Shown: positions 53,635 through 63,112 of the stretch, piece after piece
How positions within the stretch are numbered: position 1 is the stretch's first letter
Layout: every line of letters starts with the position of its first letter
Assembly (NCBI RefSeq): GCF_003054055.1
Contig: NZ_QBKI01000006.1
Coordinates: forward strand, 62,001 to 126,000
Reading direction: 5' to 3'
From: Pontibacter mucosus
GTDB taxonomy: Bacteria > Bacteroidota > Bacteroidia > Cytophagales > Hymenobacteraceae
DNA length: 64,000 nt
Made by a program: the position numbers and the translations under genes
Notes under the pieces: generated by a model
The model's input: the letters and a program-made list of their open reading frames with translations, nothing else
Told to the model about the DNA's origin: nothing
Database searches by the model: none

Positions 53635-55017
53635 TTATTGGTGCTGCATGATTCCCTTCATCCAGCTATCCAGCATCTCCACCAGCTCCGGGTTAAAGTG
53701 CTCGTGCACGTAGGCCTCAAAATCGTCGCTTTGCTGCAGCCGCAGCAGGTCCTGTTTGGTTCCGACCTTGATGAAGCCATGGTCGGTGTCGGAAAGGAAC
53801 TGATAGGTGGCTGAGCCGGGGCGCATGGTGTTGAGCGCATTTACCAGCAGCTGCGAGTTATGCGGGCTGATGGAAGGCAGGTCAGCGCCACCGTATATTA
53901 TCAGCACGTTTGTGTCGGCATCGCGCCAGGTTTTGTGATAGGGCACGTCCTGTATTTCCTGCATAAAGCGATAATGGCGCCCGAAGATATGCCCCTTGCC
54001 ATCGTACTCGAAGCTTTGCTCCAGGTGCTGTTTATACTTCGGATCCTGCGCCAGTTCCTCTGCCGGCTTCTTCCCAACCAGCAGCTCGTACGTCAGCGGC
54101 CCCAGCACCTGCATGTCCTCATCAATCCGCACAGGGTCAAACCCTATCTCAGCGCGCTGCTCCCGGAACACGTCCAGCATGTACTCAAACCAGGGTTTTC
54201 CTGCCATGCCATACCCGATGATGCCTTTCACTTTTGTATCGGCGGCGATAACAGGTGCCGTGTTGGCGCCAAGCGAGTGCCCGAACAGGAACACATTGCC
54301 TGTATCCACAAAGTCATAGGTTTGCAGCTTTTTTAGGGCAACCGAGAAAGCCGTCAGTTCCTCTTCGTAACCAATCTCAGTGCAAGGCCCACTGCCTTGG
54401 CTGTCACCTGCACCTGGCTTGTCCATCTTGAAGACGGCATAACCTTTGGCCACCAGGCCATCCATCAACCGGCGCTGCGGGTCGTACGGGGGCAGGTTAT
54501 CGATGGAGCTACAGCCGTAGCCCTGCAGAAAGAAAACCGTGGGATATTTGCCCTTGCCTTTGGGCTTCTTCGCTATCAGGCGGGCGTAGCCGTGGTCAAC
54601 CTTCACTTCATCATAGATCACCTCAGCGGCAGCATCCTCCTCCCGGGGCATTTCCTTGACCTTCCCTTTCAGCGTCAATTGCTTCTTGTTTCGGATAATG
54701 CTCACCAAAACGGGCTCAGCAGTAGTAAAAGTACGGGCCTTGGCCACCACATCATTCGCTGTCCGGATGGTTTCCTTGTTGATGCTGATGATGACATCGT
54801 TTGGCTTAAGCCTGAGCGCGGCAGCAGTACTGTTGGGGATGACGGCCACCACCATGGCTCCTTCTCCATCCCCGAGCTGATTTACCACTGCCAGTGAGTC
54901 AGAGACCGGCGCAATCTGCACGCCCAGAAAAGGCCGGCGCTTCAGGTGCTGGGCCTGGGCCGGAAAGGCCAGGGAACAGGCAAAAAAGACGAGAACTGAA
55001 AGTATACTTTTGCTCAT
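53635..55017 (-). CDS. Secreted PDZ-alpha/beta hydrolase fusion
   Basis: 460 residues with a signal peptide (MSKSILSVLVFFACSLAFPAQ). Residues about 25-115 form a PDZ domain (RRPFLGVQIAPVSDSLAVV, AAALRLKPNDVIISINKETI, KARTFTTAEPVLVSIIRNKK). From about 140 an alpha/beta hydrolase follows, with FLQGYGCSSIDNL, the nucleophile elbow GHSLG in VFLFGHSLGANTAP, the acid in IIYGGADLPS and the His in DTDHGF. It probably acts on peptides or esters in the periplasm, with PDZ binding chain ends. The combination is uncommon. It stands alone, divergent from the M16 peptidase pair. Confidence 0.86.
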   Translation of the reverse strand: MSKSILSVLVFFACSLAFPAQAQHLKRRPFLGVQIAPVSDSLAVVNQLGDGEGAMVVAVIPNSTAAALRLKPNDVIISINKETIRTANDVVAKARTFTTAEPVLVSIIRNKKQLTLKGKVKEMPREEDAAAEVIYDEVKVDHGYARLIAKKPKGKGKYPTVFFLQGYGCSSIDNLPPYDPQRRLMDGLVAKGYAVFKMDKPGAGDSQGSGPCTEIGYEEELTAFSVALKKLQTYDFVDTGNVFLFGHSLGANTAPVIAADTKVKGIIGYGMAGKPWFEYMLDVFREQRAEIGFDPVRIDEDMQVLGPLTYELLVGKKPAEELAQDPKYKQHLEQSFEYDGKGHIFGRHYRFMQEIQDVPYHKTWRDADTNVLIIYGGADLPSISPHNSQLLVNALNTMRPGSATYQFLSDTDHGFIKVGTKQDLLRLQQSDDFEAYVHEHFNPELVEMLDSWMKGIMQHQ

Positions 55018-55140
55018 AGTTTAAGGTGGTCAGGTTAAGCTATTTAAGACTGGGGTGACGAATGCGCAGGAGCTGCAAAAATAAATTTCAAGTATAACGT
55101 ATGGTTCAGAATTTATTTTTAGATTAACTAATAATATTTT

Positions 55141-55170
55141 GCACTATACTGCACAATAATCGTATAGTGC
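55141..55170. promoter_or_regulatory. Perfect inverted repeat in the promoter region of the M16 peptidase pair
   Basis: GCACTATAC (55141-55149) and GTATAGTGC (55162-55170), 41 bp before the first peptidase start. A TAATATTTTG box just upstream (about 55131-55140) is close to the Bacteroidota -7 element TAnnTTTG, so the repeat would lie at or just after the transcription start and may be an operator or 5' hairpin. Confidence 0.45.
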
Positions 55171-55210
55171 TATATTTAATACTGAAACCTAATCCTAACT
55201 AATTGTTCCT

Positions 55211-56671
55211 ATGCAATTTATCCCTAACCTATTCCATCCGACCAGGCGGCGACTGATACCGCTGGTATTTGGTGCGGCAGTTCTGGCGGCTTCCTGCAGC
55301 CAGAAAACAACGGCGCCTACTGCTAGTACCACCGAAGGTGCCGAGGTTGTCGATACAGCCGAGGTGGCTACCGCCGCCCCAACCTATCAGGTGCCGGTAG
55401 ATTACTACAAGCTGGACAATGGCCTGAAAGTGGTGCTCTCACCTGACAAGACGGCCCCTGTCGTAACGGTGGCGGTGTACTACAATATCGGTTTCCGGAT
55501 TGAGCCAAAGGACCGCACCGGCTTTGCCCACTTATTTGAGCACATGATGTTCCAGGGCTCGGAGAACCTGGGCAAGATGGAGTTTATCCAGCTGGTGCAG
55601 AAGAACGGCGGCATCCTGAACGGCAGCACGCGCTTCGACTACACCAACTACTTTGAGATTGTGCCGGCGCACAAGTTGGAGACCATGCTCTGGGCCGAGG
55701 CCGACCGCATGAAGGGCCTCAACATCACGCAGGAAAACCTGACCAACCAGCAGGGCGTGGTGAAGAACGAGGTGAAGGTAAACGTACTGAACCAGCCCTA
55801 TGGCGGTTTCCCGTGGCTCGACATGCCGCAGTATGCTAACAAGAACTGGTACAACGCCCACAACTTCTATGGCGACCTGAAAGACCTGGATGCCGCCAAC
55901 CTGGAGGACGTGCAGTCATTTTTCAAGACATTCTATTCGCCCAACAACGCATCCCTGGTGATTGTCGGGGATTTTGAGCCGGAGCAGGCCAAACAGTGGG
56001 TGCAGCAGTACTTCGGGCAAATCGCATCCTCTACCCTGCCCGCACCGGTAGACCTGACCGAGCCGCGCCAGGAGAAAGAGCAGCGCTTTACCAAGGATGA
56101 CAAGCTGGCCAACAAGCCGGCCCTGGCCTTTGCCTACCACATGCCGGAGCGCAACACACCCGAGTATTACGCCATGGGCCTGCTGGACCAGATACTGCTG
56201 CAGGGCAACGACAGCCGCCTGTACCAGGCGCTGGTGCAGGAGAAAGGCTATACAGGCTCGGTTACCGGTGGCATAAACGCCTACCTGGGCAACATGTTTA
56301 ACTACAACGGCCCGATGCTGTGGATGGGCAACCTGGTGTACGACAAGGATGTTTCAGCCGACTCTATCCTTACCGTGCTGGACCAGGAGGTGGCAAGGCT
56401 GCAGCAGGAAGGCATCAGCCAGGAACAGCTCGACCTGGCCATGGTAAAGGTGCGTTCCTCCCTCTACGACCAATTGAGCGAGCTCTACGGCTTTGGCAAG
56501 GCAGACCTGCTGGCAAGCTTCGCCCTGTTTGACGATAACCCCGCCCGCATCAACGAACTGGAGGCGGAGTTTAGAAAAGTAACGCCGGAAGTGATCCAGC
56601 GGACCATCAAGGAATACCTGCGGCCCACTAACCGCACCATACTTGTCATTAACCCACAGGCCCAAATTTAG
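55211..56671 (+). CDS. M16 family zinc peptidase, catalytic subunit, lipoprotein
   Basis: 486 residues with a lipoprotein signal ending at Cys29 (VLAASC). The inverted zinc motif HLFEH (His107, Glu110, His111) lies in GFAHLFEHMMFQGSENLGKM, and the third ligand Glu in GVVKNEVKVNVLNQPYGGFP follows about 75 residues later. The second half is the inactive M16_C partner domain (YSPNNASLVIVGDFEPEQAK onward). It forms a pair with the next gene, 6 bp downstream, as usual for bacterial pitrilysin-like heterodimers in the periplasm. The substrate is unknown; likely unfolded peptides. Confidence 0.95.
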   Translation: MQFIPNLFHPTRRRLIPLVFGAAVLAASCSQKTTAPTASTTEGAEVVDTAEVATAAPTYQVPVDYYKLDNGLKVVLSPDKTAPVVTVAVYYNIGFRIEPKDRTGFAHLFEHMMFQGSENLGKMEFIQLVQKNGGILNGSTRFDYTNYFEIVPAHKLETMLWAEADRMKGLNITQENLTNQQGVVKNEVKVNVLNQPYGGFPWLDMPQYANKNWYNAHNFYGDLKDLDAANLEDVQSFFKTFYSPNNASLVIVGDFEPEQAKQWVQQYFGQIASSTLPAPVDLTEPRQEKEQRFTKDDKLANKPALAFAYHMPERNTPEYYAMGLLDQILLQGNDSRLYQALVQEKGYTGSVTGGINAYLGNMFNYNGPMLWMGNLVYDKDVSADSILTVLDQEVARLQQEGISQEQLDLAMVKVRSSLYDQLSELYGFGKADLLASFALFDDNPARINELEAEFRKVTPEVIQRTIKEYLRPTNRTILVINPQAQI

Positions 56672-56677
56672 AGCATC

Positions 56678-58081
56678 ATGAAAAATATACTTTCGATATC
56701 GCTGAGCGTGCTGCTGGCTATAAGCACAAGTATAGCTGTGGCACAGAAACAGACCCCACCGGAAGGCGGGCAGCCCAAAAACTTTACCCTGCCTGCCAAG
56801 GAAGAATTTAAACTGCCCAACGGCCTGGAAGCTACTATGGTGCCTTACGGAGAACTACCGAAGGTTACCATAAACCTGGTAGTGCAGACCGGCAACGTAC
56901 ATGAGCAGGCCAACGAGAACGGACTGGCAGACATCGCCGGTCACCTGATGCAGGAAGGCACCACCTCCCGCAGCGCTACCCAAATAGCCGAGGAAGTGGC
57001 GCGCATGGGTGGCTCGCTGGACATCAGCATCGGCGCTAACCAAACCATCATTTATGCCGATGCGCTCTCCGAGTATGGACCGGAGCTGGTCACCCTGATG
57101 GCGGGCTTGCTGCAGAACCCTTCTTTTCCGGAGTCGGAGCTGGAGCGTGTGAAGAACGATTTTAAGCGGCAGATGAACCTGGCCCGCGCGCAGCCGGGCA
57201 TGCAGGCGCAAATCAGGTTTACCAAGGCCCTATATGGCGACCATCCCTATGGCCGCGACCTTCCTTCCGATAAGGAGATAGACGGCTATACCCTGGAGCA
57301 GGTGCGAAACTTCTACCAGAATCAGTTCGGGGCGAAGCGTACCAATGTGTATGTAGCCGGCAGGTTCGATGAAAGTGCCATGAAAGAAGCCATTACTTCT
57401 TCGCTTAGCGGCTGGCGCGAAGGCCCGGCACGTGAGATTCAGGTGGCTAAGCCTGTTACGAAAAGCGATATGATTGTGGTGGACCGTCCCGGTGCTCCCC
57501 AGTCCACGCTCGTTATCGGCTTGCCTGTAGTTCCCCCTTCTCATCCCGACTACATGGCACTACGGGTTACCAACTCACTGCTGGGAGGCTCTTTTGGCTC
57601 ACGCATCACCCGCAACATCCGCGAAGACAAAGGCTATACCTACTCCCCCTACAGCTCCATTTCGGCCAGGTATAAGGTAGGCGACTGGTACCAGCAGGCT
57701 GATGTGACGACTGAGCATACCGGAAACTCGCTTAAGGAGATCGTGTATGAGATCGACAGGCTGCGTAAGGAGCCACCAACCGAAGAAGAGCTGAAAGGCA
57801 TCCAGAACTATGAGGCCGGTCTTTTTGTGTTGCGCAACTCCACCCCCTCCGGTATCATCAGCCAGCTCAACTTCCTCGACCTGCACGACCTGCCCGAAAC
57901 CTTCCTGACCAACCAGGTGGAAAACATACATGCCGTGACGCCGCAGAAAGTACAGGAAATCGCCAAAACCTACATGCGCCCGAAAGAAATGACGCTGGTA
58001 GTGGTAGGCGATAAAAAAGTGATCGACAAGCAACTGAAGAAATTTCAGGACGACCTGAAGAAGATGCCTGCCGTGCAATAA
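56678..58081 (+). CDS. M16 family peptidase-like protein, non-catalytic partner
   Basis: 467 residues with a cleavable signal peptide (residues about 1-22, ending SIAVAQ). The M16 fold is complete (NGLEATMVPYGELPKVTINL, GSLDISIGANQTIIYADALS, GAPQSTLVIGLPVVPPSHPD and the GSRITRNIREDKGYTYSPYS loop), but the zinc motif is lost: ADIAGHLMQEGT stands where HxxEH should be. The R/Y residues of the substrate pocket are kept, which is typical of the non-catalytic subunit. It depends on the preceding gene and ends at a strong terminator. Confidence 0.94.
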   Translation: MKNILSISLSVLLAISTSIAVAQKQTPPEGGQPKNFTLPAKEEFKLPNGLEATMVPYGELPKVTINLVVQTGNVHEQANENGLADIAGHLMQEGTTSRSATQIAEEVARMGGSLDISIGANQTIIYADALSEYGPELVTLMAGLLQNPSFPESELERVKNDFKRQMNLARAQPGMQAQIRFTKALYGDHPYGRDLPSDKEIDGYTLEQVRNFYQNQFGAKRTNVYVAGRFDESAMKEAITSSLSGWREGPAREIQVAKPVTKSDMIVVDRPGAPQSTLVIGLPVVPPSHPDYMALRVTNSLLGGSFGSRITRNIREDKGYTYSPYSSISARYKVGDWYQQADVTTEHTGNSLKEIVYEIDRLRKEPPTEEELKGIQNYEAGLFVLRNSTPSGIISQLNFLDLHDLPETFLTNQVENIHAVTPQKVQEIAKTYMRPKEMTLVVVGDKKVIDKQLKKFQDDLKKMPAVQ

Positions 58082-58098
58082 GTTTGTTTATACTTTCC

Positions 58099-58143
58099 AA
58101 AAATGCCAGGCCCCGGAGTTGCTTCCGGGGCCTGGCATTTTTC
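58099..58143 (+). terminator. Rho-independent terminator of the M16 pair
   Basis: AAAAATGCCAGGCCCCGG pairs with CCGGGGCCTGGCATTTTT around AGTTGCTT, giving a 13-bp GC-rich stem plus A/U flanks. Confidence 0.92.
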
Positions 58144-58256
58144 TTTTATACTTTGTGGTAGGGCAGTGCATGTTTCTTGTGAGAGGTTTTAGGAGAGGGA
58201 CTTTTAGGCCAAGTATAAGTTGCCGTGAGTGCTTTGCCCAAAAGAAGCAATAGGAG

Positions 58257-59035
58257 ATTTGCAGAAACCGGGTCCAACCACCCCTGGCCCCTCCTTGGCC
58301 AAGGCGGGGAGCCTGTGATTACTTTGGCTGAAGTATAAGTTTCATAGCAACTGTTATAGTGCGGACAGGCGCGACTTGTCCCTACAAAGTATTAATCCAG
58401 CAAGCGATTACACCCCTATTGAGCGTTGCTCGCAAGCTTCGAACTCTCGTTCTCGCTTGTCCTCAAGGGGACAGCCTATACTTGCCACCTTCCCTGTCAT
58501 CTCGAGCAGCGCGAGAGATCTATCGGGAATTCTAATCAGATCTCTCCCAAAGGTCGAGATGACAGTAGTGGCAGCAGCTATCGAACTTGTTCCCAGCCTT
58601 TGGGTTGAGCGCCTTCTAGATTTCCGGTGCCGCAGGCAGCCCGAGGTACGAGGGCAGGAAATGTAGACAGCGCGATGCCCGAAGGCGAGGCCTCCCGGCC
58701 TTGAGGGAGCCAAAGCTGGAGATGAAACGAGACGTATTTGCGAACTATAGGATGAACAGTGGCTAGAAAGGATAGCTCGGCTCAAATGGAAGGAAGCTTT
58801 GGCTAGGAAAGTATAAGCTGGCAAGTATAAAAAGACACGAGCTACAAGCTCGCGCCAGCGAAAGTAAAGTATAAATCGGCAAGTATAAGAAGTATAGCAG
58901 AAGTATAAAAGTATGGCTTTTCAAGCCAGTTGGATTGCAAACCCGCGCCAGCGAGGGGAAAGTATAAACCGGCAAGTATAAAAGTATAGCCAAAGTATAA
59001 AGTATAGGCAGAAGATGCGGCAACAGCTAACCCAT
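58257..59035. repeat. Modular composite repeat, copy C
   Basis: Same module order as copies A and B: GGGTCCAACCACCCCTGGCC; GACAGGCGCGACTTGTCCC; the ACACCCCTATTGAGCGTTGC TCGCAAGC...TTGTCCTCAAGGGGACAG block (58410-58473); TCATCTCGAGCAGCGCGAGA with AGGTCGAGATGACAG (58496-58565); the CAGCCTTTGGG core with GCGATGCCCGAAGGCGAGGC (58567-58720); a CTCAAATGGAAGGAAGC block; and two rounds of hairpin plus GCGCCAGCGA with AAGTATA arrays (58805-59015). It lies between the convergent M16 pair and the thiolase gene. It is most similar to copy B. Confidence 0.76.
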
Positions 59036-59073
59036 ACTTGAGTCAACAGCCACCGCACCTTCAGCCTAACAAT

Positions 59074-60282
59074 TTATACTTTCTCCAGCACCACTGCGTA
59101 CCCCTGCCCTACGCCTACACACATGGTAGCCAGGGCGTAGCGTTTGTTGGTTCGCTGCAGAGACAAAGCTGCGGTATATACGATGCGGGTGCCCGACATG
59201 CCCAGCGGGTGGCCCAGGGCAATGGCTCCTCCATTTACATTCACGCGCGGGTCCTCGTCCTCCAGCCCCAGGGCACGGGTGCAGGCCAGGCTTTGGGCGG
59301 CGAAGGCCTCATTCAGCTCAATAATGTCCATGTCGTACAGGCGGAGGCCTGCTCTTTCCAGTGCCTTCTGCGTAGCTGGCACCGGGCCGATGCCCATGAT
59401 GCGCGGCTCCACTCCTACCACCGCCGAACTCACAATGCGAGCCAAAGGCTTAAGGCCATACTTCTCCACCGCTTCACCGGACACCACGTAGGTCGCCGCG
59501 GCGCCATCGTTCAACCCGGAGGCGTTGCCAGCAGTAACGGTGCCGTCTGCCTTAAAGGCCGGACGCAATTTAGCCAGAGTTTCCAGCGTGGTGTTGGGGC
59601 GGATAAATTCGTCTTCAGATACCACCACTGGGTCACCTTTGCGCTGGGGGATGGTTACCGGCATGATCTCCTCGGCCAGGATGCCGTTCTGCTGCGCCTG
59701 CGCTGCCTTCCGCTGTGAGTGGTAGGCAAACTTGTCCTGATCCTCACGGGAAATCTCATACTTCTCGGCCAGGTTTTCGGCTGTGATGCCCATCGGGTCT
59801 ACCCCGTACATCTCTTTCATCTTCGGGTTGACGAAACGCCAACCGAAACTCGAGTCATGCATCTGCGAGTCGGTGCCGAAGGCCTTGCTGGGTTTGGAAA
59901 CTACCAGCGGACCGCGTGTCATGTGTTCCACGCCGCCAGCGATAAACACATCCCCATCCCCGGCTTTGATGGCACGCGCCGCGTGGATGATCGCCGACAT
60001 CCCTGAGGAGCACAGGCGGTTAACGGTTTCGCCCGGCACTGTTACCGGCAAGCCGGCCAGCAGCAGCGCCATTCGGGCCACGTTGCGGTTGTCTTCGCCG
60101 GCCTGGTTATGGCAGCCAAGTATAACGTCGTCCACCGCCTCCTGCGGGATGCCGGGGTTGCGGCTTACCAGCTCCCGGATAACCATGGCCGCCAGATCGT
60201 CGGTACGCACCGGAGAAAGTTTACCGCCCAGGCTCCCAATCGGGGTTCTGATTCCATCTATGATATAGGCTTCTTTGCTCAT
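59074..60282 (-). CDS. pcaF: Acetyl-CoA C-acyltransferase (beta-ketoadipyl-CoA thiolase)
   Basis: 402 residues of the thiolase family. The acylated Cys91 lies in NRLCSSGMSAIIHAARAI, with base His in GGAIALGHPLGMSGTR and the second Cys in MCVGVGQGYAVV. EHMTRGPLVVSKPSKAF and NEAFAAQSLACTRALGL complete the pattern. Its place as last gene of a run with a fused CoA-transferase, enol-lactonase and catechol dioxygenase makes beta-ketoadipyl-CoA cleavage to succinyl-CoA plus acetyl-CoA the most probable reaction. A general 3-ketoacyl-CoA thiolase (FadA) role cannot be excluded by sequence alone. Confidence 0.9.
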   Translation of the reverse strand: MSKEAYIIDGIRTPIGSLGGKLSPVRTDDLAAMVIRELVSRNPGIPQEAVDDVILGCHNQAGEDNRNVARMALLLAGLPVTVPGETVNRLCSSGMSAIIHAARAIKAGDGDVFIAGGVEHMTRGPLVVSKPSKAFGTDSQMHDSSFGWRFVNPKMKEMYGVDPMGITAENLAEKYEISREDQDKFAYHSQRKAAQAQQNGILAEEIMPVTIPQRKGDPVVVSEDEFIRPNTTLETLAKLRPAFKADGTVTAGNASGLNDGAAATYVVSGEAVEKYGLKPLARIVSSAVVGVEPRIMGIGPVPATQKALERAGLRLYDMDIIELNEAFAAQSLACTRALGLEDEDPRVNVNGGAIALGHPLGMSGTRIVYTAALSLQRTNKRYALATMCVGVGQGYAVVLEKV

Positions 60283-60298
60283 ACTTGTAATTGTTGGT

Positions 60299-60796
60299 TT
60301 AACTGGTTTGTTTTCTTCTCAATTTATCAGATAAAAACGAGGTGGTGCCGGAGACGGCATAGCCGATCAGACAGCCCAACGTAACACACAGAAAGCGTTC
60401 TACTGCCGCCCAGTTGGTCATGGTTTCCTGCTCATGGATTACGACAATGACAAGGGCCACCACCGCTGTCCGGGCCACATTCATCAGTTTAAAATAATGG
60501 CAGATGATGATGGAAACGGCAATTCCCAGCACCATCATGGCCACTTCGGGAACGGGCAGCAAAACACATAGCAGCCCGACGCTCGACCCAATCAGGTTAG
60601 ACTTCACGCGCTCCACCGTAAGCCTGGACGAATCCTTTAATTCCGGAGACAGGACAAGCAAGATGGAAATCATCGTCCAGTAAAGCTCGAATTGCGGGAA
60701 AGCGAGGTATAGTGCATAACCGATGAGGAAGCCAATGGTACACCGGATAATGTATAGAACCATGTCCATATCCAAACCATACCTTCTGTCTGCCAT
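60299..60796 (-). CDS. FUSC-like inner-membrane protein
   Basis: 165 residues from ATG 60796 ([20 protein letters not shown]); seven more codons are open upstream. About four to five hydrophobic segments ([73 protein letters not shown]) and the loop [19 protein letters not shown] are typical of the FUSC/aromatic-acid-exporter (ArAE) fold, in half-size form. It sits between the CoA-transferase and thiolase genes (43 and 16 bp gaps), so it is cotranscribed with the aromatic pathway. A role in moving aromatic acids or protecting from them is an inference from context. Confidence 0.75.
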   Translation of the reverse strand: MADRRYGLDMDMVLYIIRCTIGFLIGYALYLAFPQFELYWTMISILLVLSPELKDSSRLTVERVKSNLIGSSVGLLCVLLPVPEVAMMVLGIAVSIIICHYFKLMNVARTAVVALVIVVIHEQETMTNWAAVERFLCVTLGCLIGYAVSGTTSFLSDKLRRKQTS

Positions 60797-60839
60797 TGCT
60801 TGGTCATACGTTAACAATACACGAAACCCGGGACTTTTC

Positions 60840-62189
60840 TTATGCCATCAGTGCCTCTTTAAATGTTGCTGAAGTCTTTGCCCGCACTTCTTCCAGTGTG
60901 GCGCCCGGCATCAGCTCCGTAAGCGTCAGCTGCCCGTCGATGAACCGGAACACGGCCAGGTCTGTGATGATCATGTCCACGGCCTTGAGCGCCGTGAGCG
61001 GCAGCTGACAGCTAGGTACGACCTTGGCAGATCCGTCTTTGTTCACATGCGTCATGGTAATGATGAGCGTTTTGGCTCCGGAGGCCAGATCCATGGCGCC
61101 GCCCACACCCAGCAGCGGCTGGCCCGGCACTGCCCAGTTGGCCAGGTTGGCTTTCTCGTCCACCTCCAGACCGCCCATAATGGCCACATCCACATGCCTG
61201 CCCCGGATCATGGCAAACGAATCGGCACTGTCGAAATAGCTGGCGCCTGGCAGGGCCGTTACCGGAATCTTGCCGGCGTTCACCGGGTAATCCATCGCCC
61301 CGCCTCCGTCTGTCGGGGTTGGCCCTACGCCCAGCATCCCGTTCTCGGTGTGCATCACAATGCCGTCTGCCGGAGTAATTAAATCCGCTACCAATGTCGG
61401 GATACCGATGCCCAGGTTGACCACATCCCCCTTCTTGAGTTCTTTTAGGGCGCGGCGGGCCATGTGCATGCGTTTCTCATCCACTTTTTTAGACGAGGCT
61501 ACCGATGCTGAGGAACCCAGGTCTTCCAGCGTCAGTTTGGCCTCTACGAGGTAATCGACATAAGAGCCTGGCGTATGTACGTGCTCCGGCGCTATCTCGC
61601 CCACCGGCACAATTTCCTCCACTTCGGCTATCACCAGGTCGGCAGCTGTGGCCATGGCACGGTTAAAGTTCTGCTCCGTCATGCGGTAGGTCAGGTTGCC
61701 GGCAGTATCAGCGCGCCAAGCGCGGATGAAGGCCACATTGCCCCGAATGCCCTCAATGAACACCTGCTCCTTGCCCTGGATTACCTTTGTTTCGCGCCCC
61801 TTGGCCAGCTCGGTGCCGGCGGAGGTGGGGGTAAAAAAGCCGCCAATGCCTGCCCCGCCGGCACGAATGGCCTCGGCCAGCGTTCCCTGTGGCAGGAGCT
61901 CATACTCCACCTTTCCCTCCTGGGCCGCCTTCACGGCCTCCGGGTTGCTGGTGAAAAACGAGCCGATCATCTTTTTGATCTGCCCATTGCGCAGCAGCTT
62001 GCCGCCGCCGATACCGGCCTCGCCGACGTTGTTGCCAATAAAGGTCAGGTCTTTGGTGTTGGTTTCGGCCAGGGCGTGCATCAGGTGCACCGGGTTGCCC
62101 GTCATGCCAAAGCCGCCCTGCAGTAGTATATCGCCATCCTTTACCAAAGCAACGGCTTCTTCAAGGCTAATTTGTGGTACCGATTTCAT
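60840..62189 (-). CDS. pcaIJ: Fused 3-oxoacid (3-oxoadipate) CoA-transferase, subunits A and B
   Basis: 450 residues from ATG 62189 ([20 protein letters not shown]); 34 further codons are open upstream but overlap the pcaD end region and are not family-like. The N-terminal half is subunit A ([57 protein letters not shown]). After a short linker ([20 protein letters not shown]) the B half follows with [15 protein letters not shown] and catalytic Glu in [14 protein letters not shown]. It activates 3-oxoadipate with succinyl-CoA in the beta-ketoadipate pathway. The fusion is seen in Bacteroidota and eukaryotic SCOT. Acetoacetate is an alternative substrate. Confidence 0.93.
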   Translation of the reverse strand: MKSVPQISLEEAVALVKDGDILLQGGFGMTGNPVHLMHALAETNTKDLTFIGNNVGEAGIGGGKLLRNGQIKKMIGSFFTSNPEAVKAAQEGKVEYELLPQGTLAEAIRAGGAGIGGFFTPTSAGTELAKGRETKVIQGKEQVFIEGIRGNVAFIRAWRADTAGNLTYRMTEQNFNRAMATAADLVIAEVEEIVPVGEIAPEHVHTPGSYVDYLVEAKLTLEDLGSSASVASSKKVDEKRMHMARRALKELKKGDVVNLGIGIPTLVADLITPADGIVMHTENGMLGVGPTPTDGGGAMDYPVNAGKIPVTALPGASYFDSADSFAMIRGRHVDVAIMGGLEVDEKANLANWAVPGQPLLGVGGAMDLASGAKTLIITMTHVNKDGSAKVVPSCQLPLTALKAVDMIITDLAVFRFIDGQLTLTELMPGATLEEVRAKTSATFKEALMA

Positions 62190-62214
62190 ATGTTTTAATT
62201 CTTTTGTAGAAGTC

Positions 62215-62997
62215 TTAATCTTTTTGGAGGAAGTGCAACATACTTTCAGCAAAGGCCTGGGGCAACTCCACGGCGGAGAGGTGGTTGGCATCGAGCGTGA
62301 CGTGGCGGGCCTGGGGCATACGGCTGACCATAAACTCCCCGTCAGTTGGGGTGGTTACCTCGTCCTGCTCGCCGCTGATGACAAGCACCGGCACCTGCAG
62401 GCGCTGCAGTTTCTCCCGGAAGTCAGCATCGCGCACGGCGGCGCAGCAGGCCGTATAGCCCTGTACTGAGTTCTGCGTGAACTTTTCCAGGATGGCAGCC
62501 ACCACATCGGGATGCTTTTCACGAAATGCTGGGGTAAACCAGCGCTGCGCCGTGCCGTCTAGTATACTCTCCAGCCCATGCTCCCTCACCTGTTTGATGC
62601 GGGAGTTCCACCCTTCCTCGGTGCCGATTTTAGAAGCCGTGTTAGCCAGCACAACCTTCTTAAAGCGTTCCGGAGCGTGAATGCCCAGCCACTGCCCGAT
62701 CAGCCCGCCCATGGACAGGCCGCAGAAGTATACTTTACCAAGCTCCAGGTGATCCAGCAATTCCACTACATCCTGCCCCAGCTCCGCTATACTTACCGTG
62801 TCTGCCTGAATGGTGCTTTGCCCGTGGCCACGCGTGTCGTAGCGCAGGATATTATAGTATGGGCGAAGTATGGGCACCAGCTCGTCCCACATCGTGTAGT
62901 CTGTGCCTAGGGAGTTGGAGAACACGATGGTGTCCTCTTTCCCAGCATCCTCGACAGTATAAAAGCAGGTATGGTTCGTTAGATTAACAGTTGGCAT
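62215..62997 (-). CDS. pcaD: 3-oxoadipate enol-lactonase (alpha/beta hydrolase)
   Basis: 260 residues. The alpha/beta hydrolase motifs are complete: [20 protein letters not shown] (oxyanion region), YDTRGHGQS, the nucleophile elbow [11 protein letters not shown] with Ser95, acid Asp in [14 protein letters not shown] and His in [12 protein letters not shown]. The [11 protein letters not shown] start is characteristic of PcaD, which hydrolyses 3-oxoadipate enol-lactone to 3-oxoadipate. It lies between the dioxygenase and CoA-transferase genes. The gap to the dioxygenase (115 bp) contains the long AAGTATGGC hairpin. Confidence 0.93.
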   Translation of the reverse strand: MPTVNLTNHTCFYTVEDAGKEDTIVFSNSLGTDYTMWDELVPILRPYYNILRYDTRGHGQSTIQADTVSIAELGQDVVELLDHLELGKVYFCGLSMGGLIGQWLGIHAPERFKKVVLANTASKIGTEEGWNSRIKQVREHGLESILDGTAQRWFTPAFREKHPDVVAAILEKFTQNSVQGYTACCAAVRDADFREKLQRLQVPVLVISGEQDEVTTPTDGEFMVSRMPQARHVTLDANHLSAVELPQAFAESMLHFLQKD

Positions 62998-63062
62998 AAG
63001 GCAGGTAAGTAATCAGTAATGGTGGTGCTGGCGCGCAGCTGGAATTTTTTTACTTCAAGATC

Positions 63063-63100
63063 AACCGGAAGTATGGCTTTCTTTCGCCATACTTCCGGTT
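63063..63100. terminator. 15-bp perfect hairpin built on the AAGTATGGC word
   Basis: AACCGGAAGTATGGC (63063-63077) is mirrored by GCCATACTTCCGGTT (63086-63100) around a T-rich 8-nt loop, 12 bp beyond the catA stop. No U-run follows on the minus strand, so it may be an intercistronic RNA-stabilising hairpin rather than a terminator. Confidence 0.6.
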
Positions 63101-63112
63101 GCTTAGCCCAGG

